DNA from: Macrosoma leucophasiata
Taxonomy: Eukaryota > Arthropoda > Insecta > Lepidoptera > Hedylidae
Reading direction: 5' to 3'
DNA length: 64,000 nucleotides
Assembly: GCA_036365455.1 (NCBI GenBank)
Contig: JAWQUS010000030.1
Location: 2,108,001-2,172,000, forward strand
Shown here: in pieces, positions 30,634 to 41,081 of the stretch
How positions within the stretch are numbered: position 1 is the first letter of the stretch
How the letters are laid out: every line of letters begins with the position of its first letter
Program-made: the position numbers and the translations under genes
The notes under the pieces: model-generated
What the model was told of the DNA's origin: nothing
The model's input: the letters and a program-made list of their open reading frames with translations, nothing else
Databases searched by the model: none

Positions 30634-30945
30634 AATAATAATAATAGGCCTGGAGCTTACTCCACCACGCTGCTCCAATGCGGATTGGTGGAGTTGGGTG
30701 GGTTAGTGGCCAACCCGCTGTCGGATGTTTTCAAACCACCCATAAGGCCTCCGACAAGGTTTAACGACTGCTATCTATCGATAGCAACCGGGACCAACGG
30801 CTTAACGTGCCCTCCGAAGCACGGAAACGCGCATTTATTTAATTTGCCACTAGCGGTCACCCATCACACTACCCGACCGCGCCCGTAGTGCTTAACCGAG
30901 CAGATCGCTTCCGATCTACACCAGCCGCGGGGCCATGCGCGCTTC
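30634..30945 (-). mobile_element. SINE-5S with an internal 3' deletion
   Basis: AAT repeats join directly to AGGCCTGGAGCTTACTCC; the CAGCAGTGGGACG tail motif is missing. The 5S-like head is complete at the right end. CATAAT flanks may be a target duplication. Confidence 0.8.
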
Positions 30946-31009
30946 ATAATTATTGTTAATCAAATCCGATGCAGTCCGCTCGCGCAGGTTTCCGCGATAC
31001 ATATATATT

Positions 31010-31275
31010 CTCGACTAGCTGACTAGACCTGGCAAACTACGTATTGCCTCAAAATGAAATAATGTGTCAAAGGTTTAATAGATACGGACTATTTGTATGG
31101 GAAAATGAAATTGTGTTACTATTCCCTTTCAATTTCTTCATATTTTCATAACTTTTGAACCTTCTCTGAACTTCTTAAAATCATTGAATACCAAAATTAG
31201 CCAAATCGATCCAGCCGTTCTCGAGTTTTAGCGAGACTAACGAACAGCAATTGATTTTTATATAATATATAGATT
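31010..31275 (+). mobile_element. interspersed repeat R, copy 1
   Basis: CTACGTATTGCCTCAAAATG, GGACTATTTGTATGGGAAAA, CCAGCCGTTCTCGAGTTTTA, ending TTTTTATATAATATATAGAT. Matches 39724-39995. RTE-type tail or Helitron; not resolved. Confidence 0.55.
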
Positions 31276-31740
31276 CTCGATAAGATCATAAATCAACATT
31301 TGCATAAATCATAAAATATAACCAAAACATGGCCTTGTTAAGCAAAGTCTTTGATCTGTTCAAATTAGTTAGCGTTTGCAAAACAAGCCTCCCCATTTGA
31401 TGAAGGAAACGAGGTGTTTAAACAGAGTTCCTATGTTTTCCTTAAAGGCGCGGTTACACTTGGTGTGTTGATAATTTGTGTGTTTTAAGGGATTTTAGAT
31501 GTTTTTATTCATCTTAGGGGTGTAAATAGTCTCGAGCGTGTAAATACTGCCACATGTTTCTGTTATCTGGGACCGCAATTAACTTGGACCACGGTCCCAG
31601 GCGCCGGATTAATTTAAATATCTAATAATTAAAAATATTTCTTTCGGCGACTGGGACCACTCTTTAAATGAATAAAAGATTTGTTCAAACCAAAATCAGT
31701 ATAGTCAAACTAAAAAAAGTCACTTACACTTTTTAGTTCT
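31276..31740. other. no recognised feature
   Basis: Contains GGGACCG / GGACCACGGTCCC short inverted motifs near 31570-31600, otherwise nothing. Confidence 0.4.
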
Positions 31741-31885
31741 AGTTTTTAGTTTAAGCCTTCCTCGATAAATGGGCTATCTAACACTAAAATATTTTTTCAA
31801 ATCGGACTAGTAGTTCCTGAGATTAGCGCATTCAAACAATCAAACCAACAAACAAACTCTTCAGTTTTATCTATAGTATATATTT
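31741..31885 (+). mobile_element. 3' end of a common interspersed repeat
   Basis: AATCGGACTAGTAGTTCCTG, AGATTAGCGCATTCAAACAA and CAAACTCTTCAGTTTTAT are a familiar insect repeat ending. No second copy in the window. Confidence 0.4.
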
Positions 31886-32220
31886 TTGGAGATAAACCTT
31901 ATGGACATCTATTCCAAATTTTTTTCAATAAATGCGGCCCTGTTTTCCACGGATGTCAGTCAGTTATCAGACTATTCCCGCCCTAATATCGCAACCAGCG
32001 CTGTCTGTTACACATGACTGCCTGCATGTAGGGCCGTATTTAAGCTCTGTATGGATAGCTTGGATATTCAATGGCGGCTTTGTGACACTGAATGGCAGTG
32101 AGACGTCAAATCTACTTTCTATTGCTGCTGATTTGTGCTAAACTATTGTTCGCATATTATGCTTAAATAAAAACGCTTAAATATTATTTAAGCGTTATTG
32201 GCAAATATTTTGTTTTATTT
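31886..32220. other. no gene; hairpin at 32172-32196
   Basis: AACGCTTAAAT and its complement with a 3-base loop, followed by no T-run. Rest unassigned. Confidence 0.4.
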
Positions 32221-32490
32221 GTTGGAAGTGGCAAACAAGCTTGCAGTTCACATTGATGTTAAGTGATCACTGCAGCCTATAGACACCCACACAAAGACCA
32301 GAGGTCAAAATGCAGATGCGTTACCACTTCTGAGGCCTAAGGTGTTATGTCTCCGTGCCGGAAATTACAGGGCCGTACATTACCACCTGACCGGAACATG
32401 ATAGTGCTGAACACTAACATTTAGCGGCAAGTATATTAGGTAATGCGTTGGTGCCTACGCCCACGAGCTCCGTCACTGGAGCTCTACCAT
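32221..32490 (-). mobile_element. rep290, full length
   Basis: GGAAGTGGCAAACAAGCTTG to GGAGCTCTACCAT with all landmarks. Confidence 0.82.
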
Positions 32491-32744
32491 CTGTTTTTTC
32501 TTTGAAATTTCGTTACTACCAATGCTAGGAGTCTCAAATTTTGAATAGGGATTCTTTTAAGCATGTAAGTGCTACCTAATTTGCGAAATTCGACCCATTA
32601 AGCTCTGTTTTTTGGGGTTGATAGTGTGAATTAGTATGTAAATACAGCAGGGTCGGTTTAAGGGAAAATAGCCGCTTTTGCAACCCTACAGATTAGTAGT
32701 TAGTAAAATACGCTTTACACTCACAGCCCCACACTAGGTATAAA

Positions 32745-33085
32745 CCTGTGTCGTGGGTGCCGCAAACACCCAGACCGAAGTAAAGTTCTTTAGGCGATAC
32801 AAATATTTGTCCGGGTACGAGAATCGAACCAGTGACACACCGCGGACTCTCCGCCAAGATTCCATACAAACGCTTAATTTGGTTTCTATTACACAGACAT
32901 CAATCAGTGACGTGTATTTATACGTGCACCTGTGTGCGTAGCACGTAGAAAATATCAACCGTCGCCCATAAGAGGGGAGGAGGTTGAGTGAGGCATGGCA
33001 ATCGGGCAATTCTATACGTAGTATTATTACATGAGCCAGTGAGTCCCGGTTTAAACGGTCGTCCCACACCGTTGGACCAACTGAC
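32745..33085 (-). mobile_element. diverged relative of the 10166 tRNA/TIR element, with an insertion
   Basis: CCTGTGTCGTGGGTGCC, AAACACCCAGACC, TACAAATATTTGTCCGGGTA and GAATCGAACC reverse-match 10166-10360. The 5' part (GGTCGTCCCACACCGTTGGA) follows only after about 195 bp of other sequence. Confidence 0.5.
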
Positions 33086-33138
33086 TTGTCAGTAATCGAA
33101 CGAAATCAAAAAGTCCATGCCGCAAAGACCATAAATAT

Positions 33139-33408
33139 CTGTTAACTCCATTAAGCGCTCTTAATAACTAAGCCAATTATTTGATACAGACTGTCTAGCT
33201 CGTCAAATATAGCCGGCCGTAATCCGGATAATCCACCCGGTTATGTTGGATCGCAGTGCTTCTTTGATCGCTCAAATTAGTTTGAGTAATACATTTTTGT
33301 CTTTGAAAGATTTCTTGTGCAGTAAAACAGGTTCAATCGTAGTTTTGAGCAATTTGTTTATTTCTACAATCAGGTGGACGATATGCCTTTTGGACCGTCT
33401 ATTTTATG
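33139..33408 (+). repeat. segmental duplication, unit 1 left part
   Basis: CTGTTAACTCCATTAAG, ACTGTCTAGCTCG, GTAATCCGGATAATC and ACATTTTTGTCTTTGA recur in unit 2 at 34316-34625 (offset about 1177). Unit 1 resumes after the transposon with TTATGTCATGAAATGGACAG. Confidence 0.7.
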
Positions 33409-33928
33409 CATCGACGATAGAACCATAGCTGCGTTCGTCGTTGATTCGGTATAGGCTTCGAGGCACGTGCCTCTTTGCCTCGGCATCTTCTGCTCCCATA
33501 GTAATGATAGCGGCGTCTTGTCTGGGTGGCGCAGTGGTAAGCGCCGCGTCGCCGATTAGGGCGCAGCGACGGAGTAGGCGCCTCCCAAGTGTGGTGGTGC
33601 CGCGATGACAGCGGTGCCGCGGCGGTTGGTATTGCGGCGGCGGGGGTGTCGTCACGGCGCGAAGTGGCGTCGCTGCGGCGGCTTCCGTCGCCCAGCGTCG
33701 AGTTTTGGGAAGCCAACAGGGGCGAGCATCCACCACTCCAGTGGCAACGCCCGCAGATATTGCGCGGTCGTAGCCCGGACCGTAGTCGGATCCGCGACCG
33801 GATCCCCGATGAAAGCCCCCACGTCCGGGTATCGAACCCGGGTCTGGCAGGTTACGTGACATCGTCACAGAGCTCTGCATCTAATGGCGAGCCCGGCCGA
33901 GCTGCGTTGTGTCGTCGATGATTTTATG
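33401..33928. repeat. 8-bp target duplication around the GC-rich element
   Basis: ATTTTATG at 33401-33408 and 33921-33928. Unit 2 of the surrounding duplication has the related unfilled sequence CTTTATGTCATG near 34588. Confidence 0.65.
33409..33920 (+). mobile_element. 512-bp GC-rich nonautonomous transposon with tRNA-like motifs
   Basis: Ends CATCGACGA and TCGTCGATG are inverted. Inside is a perfect A-box match TGGCGCAGTGG near 33530, and near 33834 a reverse B-box-like GGGTATCGAACCCGGG. G+C is far above the surroundings. The 158-codon frame on the minus strand (33404-33880) runs through these motifs and is probably not a protein. An 8-bp duplication would fit hAT. The superfamily is open. 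Confidence 0.55.
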
Positions 33929-34034
33929 TCATGAAATGGACAGACAAGCATTCGTAATAATCGTGGCACCAATATGTAAAAATAGACTCATCTATTTTTA
34001 CATAAGCCAAATCATCGAAACGACATAACCTATT

Positions 34035-34150
34035 TTACAGAGAGTATGCAGAAGAAGCATGGAAGATGTGTTAGGACCGAGATATCTGGCGCTCTACACT
34101 TTCTGCCTACCCCGTAATGGACTTTGCATAAGGATACATACATACATAAA
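34035..34150 (+). mobile_element. LINE-Z 3' end fragment
   Basis: GGACCGAGATATCTGGCGC, TCTACACTTTCTGCCTACCC and a TACATACA tail match the end of LINE-Z. Confidence 0.6.
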
Positions 34151-34315
34151 TTATTTTCTGACACCGATAGAAAAGAGCAAATTCAAAAGCTATCGCTTTC
34201 ATGACACAAATTACAAAATTACATGTTTATCTAACCGCCGCAATATACTCCAGAAATGTGAATCAACGAATGAAATTGAAGAAAAAGTTTTCCATTCGGC
34301 AAAGTTCAAAGATGC

Positions 34316-34625
34316 CTGTTAACTCCATTAAGAGCGATTAAGCCAATTATATGATACAGTCTGTCTAGCTCGCCAAATGCCGAACGTAATCCGGATAATC
34401 TACATAGTTATGTCAAATCACCGTGCCGTTTTGATTGCTAGTAGCTAGTATTTGCGTGATACATTTTTGTCTTTGAGAGTCATCTGATACAGAAAAACAG
34501 GTAAAATCTGGCTTTTGAGTAATCTGTACCTGTTTTTTTTGTTTTATAAGTCCAGGTTTATGAATCGCCTTTAGGACTGTACTCTTTATGTCATGAAAGG
34601 TACAAATAACAAGCATTAAGCTGAC
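34316..34625 (+). repeat. segmental duplication, unit 2 (unfilled)
   Basis: Partner of 33139-33960, without the GC-rich transposon. Confidence 0.7.
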
Positions 34626-34639
34626 ACTGCGCACCAAAC

Positions 34640-34959
34640 TACGCCTGTGCAAAAGTACATCAGGTCGAGGCTGACGTACGTGGCGCCAGCGTGGTATACG
34701 CTGTGCTCTGCGACGCAGCATAAACGACTACAAACTCAGCAGAACATGTGTTTCCGATTAATTGCCAACGCGGGGAGGTACGTTCGAAATGACGTCATAG
34801 CACGGGACCTGCGTGTGGATTCCGTGAAGGAGTTCGTGGCACGGCATGTATGACCGCGCTGAGAATGGGCCGCACGAGCACCTCCATGGATTTGCCCCAC
34901 TGCACAGTAGGCCTCCGGGAGACCTCTCCCTCGCAAAATCCTCACTGCTCCGGCAATAA
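34640..34959 (+). pseudogene. C-terminus of a jockey-like LINE reverse transcriptase, frameshifted
   Basis: The frame from 34647 reads YIRSRLTYVAPAWYTLCSAT, QQNMCFRLIANAGRYVRND, VIARDLRVDSVKEF and then hits a stop. One base off, from 34846, it goes on with MYDRAENGPHEHLHGFAPLH and SRPPGDLS to a stop at 34957-34959. LTY-x-x-PAW and GRYVRND are typical of jockey-type C-terminal domains. The palm is missing. Confidence 0.78.
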
Positions 34960-35363
34960 TCGGAGCACTCGGGATGATGACGAGGTAGCTGGTTAAACCC
35001 CGCGTTTCGTGACCCGCAGCGCTAGCAAGCTTAACTCGACCTGACCTGCTGATAGGAAGGATTGAAATCACCGGACCTGGGTTCGAGTCCCAGGTGAAGG
35101 AGGTTCCCTCCAGGGGCGCGGTTACAAGCCCAGCTAGAGCCAGGGCAATAGTTGCGCCGTATAACCGTGGGCGTCGTCATCTTGGTGGGGACGCCCGCCA
35201 CCCTTTGTTGTTGCAGCCGAGTGCCGAAGAAGCCCGCTACAAACATCGGGAAAAGAGAAGAGGATGAGAAGAAGCTGCAGCAGAGGGGGATGCCCCGGTG
35301 CTGCATCCGCGTCGCGAGAATGGTGCGCGCGAAGACCACTGATGATAAAATTGACATTCATCT
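34960..35363. other. GC-rich segment of unknown origin with a T-arm-like hairpin
   Basis: ACCTGGGTTCGAGTCCCAGGT at 35074-35094 (hairpin with a B box) stands alone without a good A box. Two overlapping frames of about 75 codons on opposite strands have no recognisable motif. It may be LINE 3' UTR or another GC-rich element. Confidence 0.35.
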
Positions 35364-35422
35364 ACTGGTAATAGAGCTCCAGTGAAAAAAGGGTGTAGGT
35401 ATCACCTCATTACATAATCTAC
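35364..35422 (+). mobile_element. rep290 5' fragment
   Basis: ACTGGTAATAGAGCTCCAGTG to CATTACATAATC; the rest is replaced by a SINE-B seven bases later. Confidence 0.55.
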
Positions 35423-35429
35423 ATTACGT

Positions 35430-35559
35430 AACTACCTCAGCAGGCTAGTGGTAGCATGCCATTACAAGTACGCTTGGATCCTGGGTTGGATTCCTGGGTC
35501 GGGAACTATCAGAGATAACGGTGTAAAATCCATTATCTCTGGTTCTATAGGATTTTAGC
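35430..35559 (+). mobile_element. SINE-B, 5' part only
   Basis: AACTACCTCAGCAGGCTAGTG, B box GGTTGGATTCC, GGAACTATCAGAGATAACGG. It ends at TTCTATAGGATTTTAGC without the body or tail. A 3'-deleted SINE is unusual for reverse-transcribed insertions. Confidence 0.7.
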
Positions 35560-35935
35560 TACATCAGATAAAAATGAAAATGTCAAATTGTATGAAACGA
35601 TTTCTTTCACACTTAAGCTAAGCACTCAATCATACACCAACCTTTTAGTTTAAAGCCATGCCTTTCGGGAGATGCCCGCAAAATTACTCCGACTAAGTGT
35701 ACCAGCTCAATTTACTCTTAAAACTTTATGGTGAAAGCATTAAGAAGTTAGCCAACTGTATTTTGTGTGATGAAAGGTTGCTTGAAAGTTTAGTGGGAAA
35801 ACTTCATTTAATAGATGTTCTTAACACTATTTCACAAGTTTTTTGCCACTCGTGTGAATTCGAATTTAGTTAATTGCATTTTATACGAGGTCCAGACTGT
35901 TATATCTAGATTGGTAAACCCAATATCGAACTACG

Positions 35936-36165
35936 AATAGAAAGAAAAGAAAAAGAAAGACAGAAAAAAACATTTATTGGTGCAGCAGCCAAACCAATAT
36001 CAAGTACAGCATTAATAAAAAAACACAATAGAAAAAAATAAACATTTACAATACAAATACGTAACACAAAAAACATTTAAAAAAGAATCATTGTTTTCGG
36101 AATGCAGACAGTTTTGAGCGGTGGCAGTTGAATATCTGGTGGCGGCACTTTCACTACCCGACAAT
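35936..36165 (-). mobile_element. LINE 3' UTR with TTTC-type tail
   Basis: On the minus strand AATAAATGTTTTTTTCTG and a TTTCTTTC tail follow GGCTGCTGCACC. Similar organisation at 48326-48500. Confidence 0.4.
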
Positions 36166-36240
36166 TTTGGGGGGAGTTAGTTTAGACATGCATGGCAATC
36201 TCGGTTAGATTTGCAATAGGTTTGGCTTTTATACAACTTA

Positions 36241-36510
36241 AAACTGCCTCGGTAGTCTAGTGATAGCGGGCCACTACTACTACGCTGAGGTCCTGCGTTC
36301 GATTCCCGGGTAGGGGGTTATCAGAGATAAAGGTGTAAAGTTCTTCATCTCTGGTTCTATTTCCCAGTACCTCGAAGTTTGGTAATGTGCCCGGAGATGT
36401 CAACAGGCTCGCCACCTGTTACATGGGCCAAAAACGTAACCGGCCAGTCGTGGGTGTTTGCGTGTATGCTTGAATGCATGCATTTGCCTCTGTGTACTCC
36501 TTCGGGGATT
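36241..36510 (+). mobile_element. SINE-B, nearly full length
   Basis: A box TAGTCTAGTGATAG, B box CGTTCGATTCC. About 20 bp are deleted after the TTCTATT motif. The tail ends at CTTCGGGGATTA. Confidence 0.82.
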
Positions 36511-36899
36511 ATTATTTAATTAGTCAAAGAGCATAAATATTTTTTAGAAAACGAACAAGTTGAATTGAACTTAATTTTCAACATCTGGAAACTAGAACAA
36601 ACAACATCAAACGCTCGACATGAGGCAACATTATTCATTTGATTAATTTAGCTCAGCAAGGAAGTCTTTGAAATTCACTCCCATCGCAATTCAATTGAAA
36701 TTTGATCTTTCAAAGAAACAGTCTTGTGAGGATAAAAGGTGATTTGATAAAGATTTAGGTTAAGTTCACTTGAAAATATTCTAGATTTTCTAGTTCAGTA
36801 AGAAAATAAAATGTTTTATCATTAAATATTTGACTTGTTTTTTCCCGCGACTTCGGACGCGTGTACTTCAAATCATTGCAAATTGTAGACTATATGTTA
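36511..36899. other. no recognised feature
   Basis: AT-rich, no ORF, no matching repeat. Confidence 0.45.
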
Positions 36900-37195
36900 T
36901 ATCCCCCGTGCGTGTGTTCCCCCCTCTACCAACTAAATGGTTGTTGATAAAAATTCAAACGTTACGACAGAAGTAGCTACATATAACGAAATTAAAAGGA
37001 AAACTATCACACTTAAGTTGGCTTTACTAGTTTGCGAGTAATAGTCGACCAAATGATACTCGAAATTTTTTAACAACTCCATACACTTTTTTTTTTATTT
37101 ACTTACAATTTTTTTAATTACATTAAATAAACCTAAAAACTACGGAACCCTGCGCTGTGCATGGCCAACACGCAATTGACCGGTTTTTTTTTTGT
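36900..37195 (+). mobile_element. W repeat, right half
   Basis: CCTCTACCAACTAAATGG, AGTAGCTACATATAACGAAA, ATCACACTTAAGTTGG match 40867-41066. It ends TACGGAACCCTGCGCTGTGC and ACGCAATTGACCGGTTTTTT, the terminal repeat. Confidence 0.6.
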
Positions 37196-37450
37196 AAATT
37201 TGACAAAAACCACTACTTTAACAAATATTTTGGTGCAACCGAACCTTAGGAGTTTAAAATAGCTTCGTAATACGGTACAAACTCTTATTAATACCCTACC
37301 ATTAACCCTTCACTTATTTCATTTCGTACTAATGACTGGGCTTTCAACGGATTTTTCGGATACCGTTCATTTAATGTCTTTTGTAATCAATGGAAATTTG
37401 GCATATTGGTGAAACCTTTTCTTTATGTGTGATGTTGTATGGTGATATTC

Positions 37451-37705
37451 ACTGGTGGTAGAGCTCCAGTGACAGAGCTCGCGGGCGTAGGCACCAACGC
37501 ATTACCTAATATACTTGCCGCTGAGTGGTAGTGTTCAGCACTTTCGTGTTCCAGTCAGGTGGTAATGTACGGCACAGAGGCATAACACCTTAGGCCACAG
37601 GAGTTTTAACGCATCTGCATTTTGACCTCTGGTCTTTGTGTGGGTGTCTATATGCTGCAGTCATCACTTAACATCAATGTAAACTACATGTTTGCTTTTT
37701 ACCTT
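37451..37705 (+). mobile_element. rep290, full length, head-to-head with a second fragment
   Basis: ACTGGTGGTAGAGCTCCAG to the tail. The tail fuses at about 37703 to an inverted fragment. Confidence 0.78.
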
Positions 37706-37756
37706 GAGGTCAAAGGTATTATGCCTCTGTGCCAGGAATTACAGGGCCGTAAATCC
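37703..37756 (-). mobile_element. rep290 inverted internal fragment
   Basis: GAGGTCAAAGGTATTATGCC and GTGCCAGGAATTACAGGGCC are the reverse of the family centre. Confidence 0.6.
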
Positions 37757-38189
37757 AACAGTGGAGTGACAAAGTCGCTTTTTTTCCTCTGTTTAAAAAT
37801 TTTTGCGGTTGAATTAAAGCACAAATTTAATTTGTTCAACTTACAAAGTATTCTCAAAGGTACCACCTGACATTTATAAAATGTATAAAGAAGATATGTC
37901 TTGAGAAAATTTCATTGCTTATAGCCAACTATTTTTTTTCTAGCCTTCTCTAAGTCAGGTTCCTTGAACAATGTTCCATGATTGTGTCGGTTAAATAGAT
38001 AGACCAGCAGTTTGAGACGATTTGATCAATAATATAAAGCAGAGGATATTATAATATCAGCATAGATATTTTTTACTCAAAATAATACTTTTGCCCAGCA
38101 GTGGGATAGTTGAGGCTATTAAAAAAAAATAAACAATAATAATACTGAATTACAAAACAAACAGTCAACAAAATAAACATATTTTATTT
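37757..38189. other. no gene; 14-bp palindrome at 38045-38058
   Basis: GATATTATAATATC at 38045 matches the core of the palindrome in the SINE-B at 10524. GCCCAGCAGTGGGATAG at 38094 is a SINE-5S/RTE tail remnant. Confidence 0.45.
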
Positions 38190-38316
38190 TAAAGAAAAAT
38201 GGAAAGAAAAATATGACTTCAGGCGAGACTCGAACTCGCGGCCTACTGGGAATCTAGTCCAGCCGCTCTTCCAATTGAGCTACTGAAATCCTGCCCGATT
38301 TGTCAAATCTTTCCTT
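38190..38316 (-). repeat. TLM tRNA-like module, reverse
   Basis: The tRNA-like part is at 38290-38214, with the CTGCCCGATTTGTCAAATC flank. It fuses after TTCCTTCACG to the 3' half of a forward module. Confidence 0.7.
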
Positions 38317-38402
38317 CACGTCTCGCCTGAAGTCAAATTTCTCTTTCCGTTTTTCTTTAAAATAAAATGTATTTCACAAGCATGTGTTAATGCGAAATAA
38401 TA
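38317..38402 (+). repeat. TLM forward 3' half
   Basis: TCTCGCCTGAAGTCAAATTT through ATGTATTTCACAAGCATGTG and AATGCGAAATAATATAAA. Only the acceptor end and downstream flank are present. Confidence 0.65.
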
Positions 38403-38754
38403 TAAAAAAAAATAAACATAATGATAATTTCTTTGACACTCAAACAAAAATTAATTCAAATTATATTTGAATTTTCAAATACCAGTACGGAGTGCAAGAT
38501 CGTATGGACAAAATTAATTCTAGAAATAATTAAGACGTCAGAATTCAATTACGAATGCAATTCAAGATGGCGTACTATGTTTTAGTGTAAATTGTAGTAA
38601 GTTTCATCTAGCGCGCTGTATTAAATTGATTTTACTTAATACAGAACTCCAGTGACTGGCATTACAAGCTCAGGCAACCATAGAAACAATTAGTAGCTAG
38701 ATTATAATTTAAATATTTATTAATACCTATTGGATTATTATTATAAGTCATTCT
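38403..38754. other. no recognised feature
   Basis: AT-rich. GAACTCCAGTGACTGGCATT near 38645 is a faint rep290-like start. Confidence 0.35.
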
Positions 38755-38835
38755 CTCTAGGTAGCTTATAACCCGACAGTGAAAAAGTGTCCTTGTAGAC
38801 CAATTTGAAATAAATGATTTGAATTTTAAATGCTA
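38755..38835 (+). mobile_element. LINE 3' UTR fragment
   Basis: CTCTAGGTAGCTTATAACC and AATTTGAAATAAATGATTTG resemble the tail at 62985-63113 and end in a polyadenylation-type signal. Confidence 0.45.
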
Positions 38836-38959
38836 GCTTCAAGTTCCGGCTTTCTTGGAGAATTTAAATTTTAATTCTCTTTCTTTAATGCCTACAGTGT
38901 TTGTATAAAACTGACTCTGTATTATAATAAACTCACACCAGTCAAGTCAAGCCTTCTAA

Positions 38960-39057
38960 TAGAGGGGAACGGTTAATTTTAGCCTCTAAGGCTTCCCCTC
39001 TACGGGATGTAGAGGGGAACGGTTAATTTTAGCCTTAGAGGCTAGCCCTTTAATAAA
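38960..39057 (+). repeat. two tandem 50-bp units with internal hairpins
   Basis: TAGAGGGGAACGGTTAATTT starts at 38960 and 39010. Within unit 1, AGAGGGGAA pairs with TTCCCCTCT. Confidence 0.75.
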
Positions 39058-39281
39058 ATAATTGCTTACACATAATTACAATAAAAATAACTACGTAAAC
39101 AAAAACCGTTTCAAAACTAAAAGTAAAAAATAATAAAGATTTAATAGTAATTATGTATAAAATATATACTACCTATTATTTATATGTGCTATTTACTGAT
39201 AGGTTTGAAATCCGTGCCAAGCCTTACACAAATAATTATATTTTAATCACTAAACTATGAATACGAGCAAATTAATACAAT

Positions 39282-39363
39282 GAATGTGGGTGTTTGCATG
39301 TATGCTTGAATGCATGCATTTACCTCTGTCTACCCCTTCGAGGATTACAGGCGTGAAGTTACT
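39282..39363 (+). mobile_element. SINE-B 3' end
   Basis: GTGGGTGTTTGCATGTATGC to GATTACAGGCGTGAAGTTAC. Head absent: a 5'-truncated insertion. Confidence 0.75.
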
Positions 39364-39388
39364 AGTTAGAGTTGAAGTTAGAATGTAA

Positions 39389-39534
39389 CCCCCTTATTCA
39401 TAAACGTATTTTAGCTAAACTGTTGCTAATCTCTCTTTTGTCTTTTTCTATCCTACACATTTCACAATGCAACTGACAAAGACAAAGCATTCTATAGCTA
39501 AAACGTATCTAATGTACGTTTATGAATACGGGGG
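39389..39534 (-). mobile_element. MITE-N, copy 2
   Basis: 146 bp, opposite orientation to copy 1, flanked by TAA at 39386-39388 and 39535-39537. Confidence 0.85.
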
Positions 39535-39602
39535 TAAGTCTTTTATTTTAACTTTTTTATGAAAGAAAGTTGACAAATTCGCATGCACCTCACATTGATG
39601 TT

Positions 39603-39722
39603 AGAATCAGAATCAGAAATTCATTTATTCATATGGTGACAAGCACCGTTTATGACAAGTCAAAAACAAACAAAATAAATAAAAGTGAACAACAATTGAT
39701 ATAGATGTCAAATTACATATAC
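39603..39722 (-). mobile_element. LINE-C 3' end, 5'-truncated
   Basis: AGAATCAGAATCAGAAATTC is the reversed tail. Homologous to 2604-2815. Confidence 0.65.
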
Positions 39723-39723
39723 G

Positions 39724-39995
39724 TTGCGGGCAGCTGCTAGTTACATATAAGAAGCAAACTTCGTATTGCCTCAGAATAAAATAATGTGTCAAAGGTTTGA
39801 TATATACGGACTATTTGTATGGGAAAATAAAATTGTCGTTTTTATTATTTTTCTTTAATTTGTTCATATTTTCTTACCTTTCCTTCCCTGGACTTCCAAA
39901 AATCATTCAAAACTAAAATTAGCCAAATCGGTCCAGCCGTTCTCGAGTTTTAGCGAGACTAATGAACAGCAATTGATTTTTATATATATAGATAG
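39724..39995 (+). mobile_element. interspersed repeat R, copy 2
   Basis: Same order as 31010-31275, ending TTTTTATATATATAGATAG. Confidence 0.55.
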
Positions 39996-40527
39996 AATAT
40001 AGATTTGGTATCGATACCGAGAGCTTGCACTTCTTGGCCATTGTCAAAATAGGAGTAGTTTTAATAACAAAATGTGAAGTGACTCGGTAACGTAAAATGC
40101 CAGAAGTTTTAGTGCCACTTATTCCTAAGCATCAATTTTCCAACTTAAGCTAACTCACGAAAGTTTATCCTACAAAAATATCTACATAATTCATATTAAT
40201 GTTCATTCAGTTTCCAACTCATGCTGGTATTAAATACACAGCCCGTTGACAAAAGTTACCAGTCACGCGATATAATGCGCGACAAGAATAAACTCCGAAA
40301 AGGTCAGTACTGTCAAACAAAAATCCACAATACCCATTGAAAAGTTCCGAACAGAGCATTCTTCATCCCCTTTTTCGACGCGGTCATGTCGAGCGATGTA
40401 ACAATAACGGGTTTTTCAACTTTTATTGCGATATCATAACGTTGTTCCGACGAACAATGACGGTTTTTTTGGATGAACGTGCGTTGACAGTAGCTGTTGT
40501 GAATACAGATATGAATTCTTTTCAGTT
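39996..40527. other. no recognised feature
   Basis: AT-rich, short frames only. Confidence 0.45.
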
Positions 40528-41080
40528 TATAGGGTTTCGTAGTAAACAAGGAACCCTTATAGTTTCGCCATGTCCGTCTGTCTGTCTGTGTGTCTGTCCA
40601 CGGTTAAGCGCAAAGACTATTGGTACTAGAGACTTGAATTTTGGCACAAATATACACCTTAATCGCGCCGACAAAATGGTAGAATAAAAACATGAAAAAA
40701 TATATATTTAGGTTATTTTTTTTTTAATTTTCGATTTCCATATAGTGTGAGGTATTGTTGGATAGGTCTTTTAAAAATATTACGAATGTCCCAAGATCAT
40801 TTTTGGATTAAGTTAACTGTTCGTGACTTGTTAAGCTTTAAAGTGCAAAATTGTCGTTAAAGTCAAGTGTCCCTCCCCTCCTACCAACTAAACGATTGTT
40901 GTTAGAAATTCAAACGTTCAAATAAATTCAAACGGAAAAAGTAGCTACCTATATATAATGAAATTAAAAGGAAAATTATCACACTTAAGTTGGAATTCCA
41001 ACTTTGCAAGTAATAGTTGACCAAATGTATTGTACTCGAAAATTTCTAACAACTCCATAGAAAAAAAAATTTTTTTTTCA
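40528..41080 (+). mobile_element. W repeat, longest copy
   Basis: TTTCGTAGTAAACAAGGAAC, GTCTGTCTGTCTG, GACAAAATGGTAGAATAAAA, then GAATGTCCCAAGATCATTT, CCTACCAACTAAACG and AACTCCATAGAAAA. It links the parts seen at 26972 and 36900 into one element. No ORF. Confidence 0.6.
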
Positions 41081-41081
41081 T

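Noticed and set aside
33404..33880. 158-codon frame as a protein-coding gene
   Set aside because: It runs through A-box and B-box-like motifs and spans one end of a transposon with target duplication. Length is explained by high G+C; no domain was recognised.
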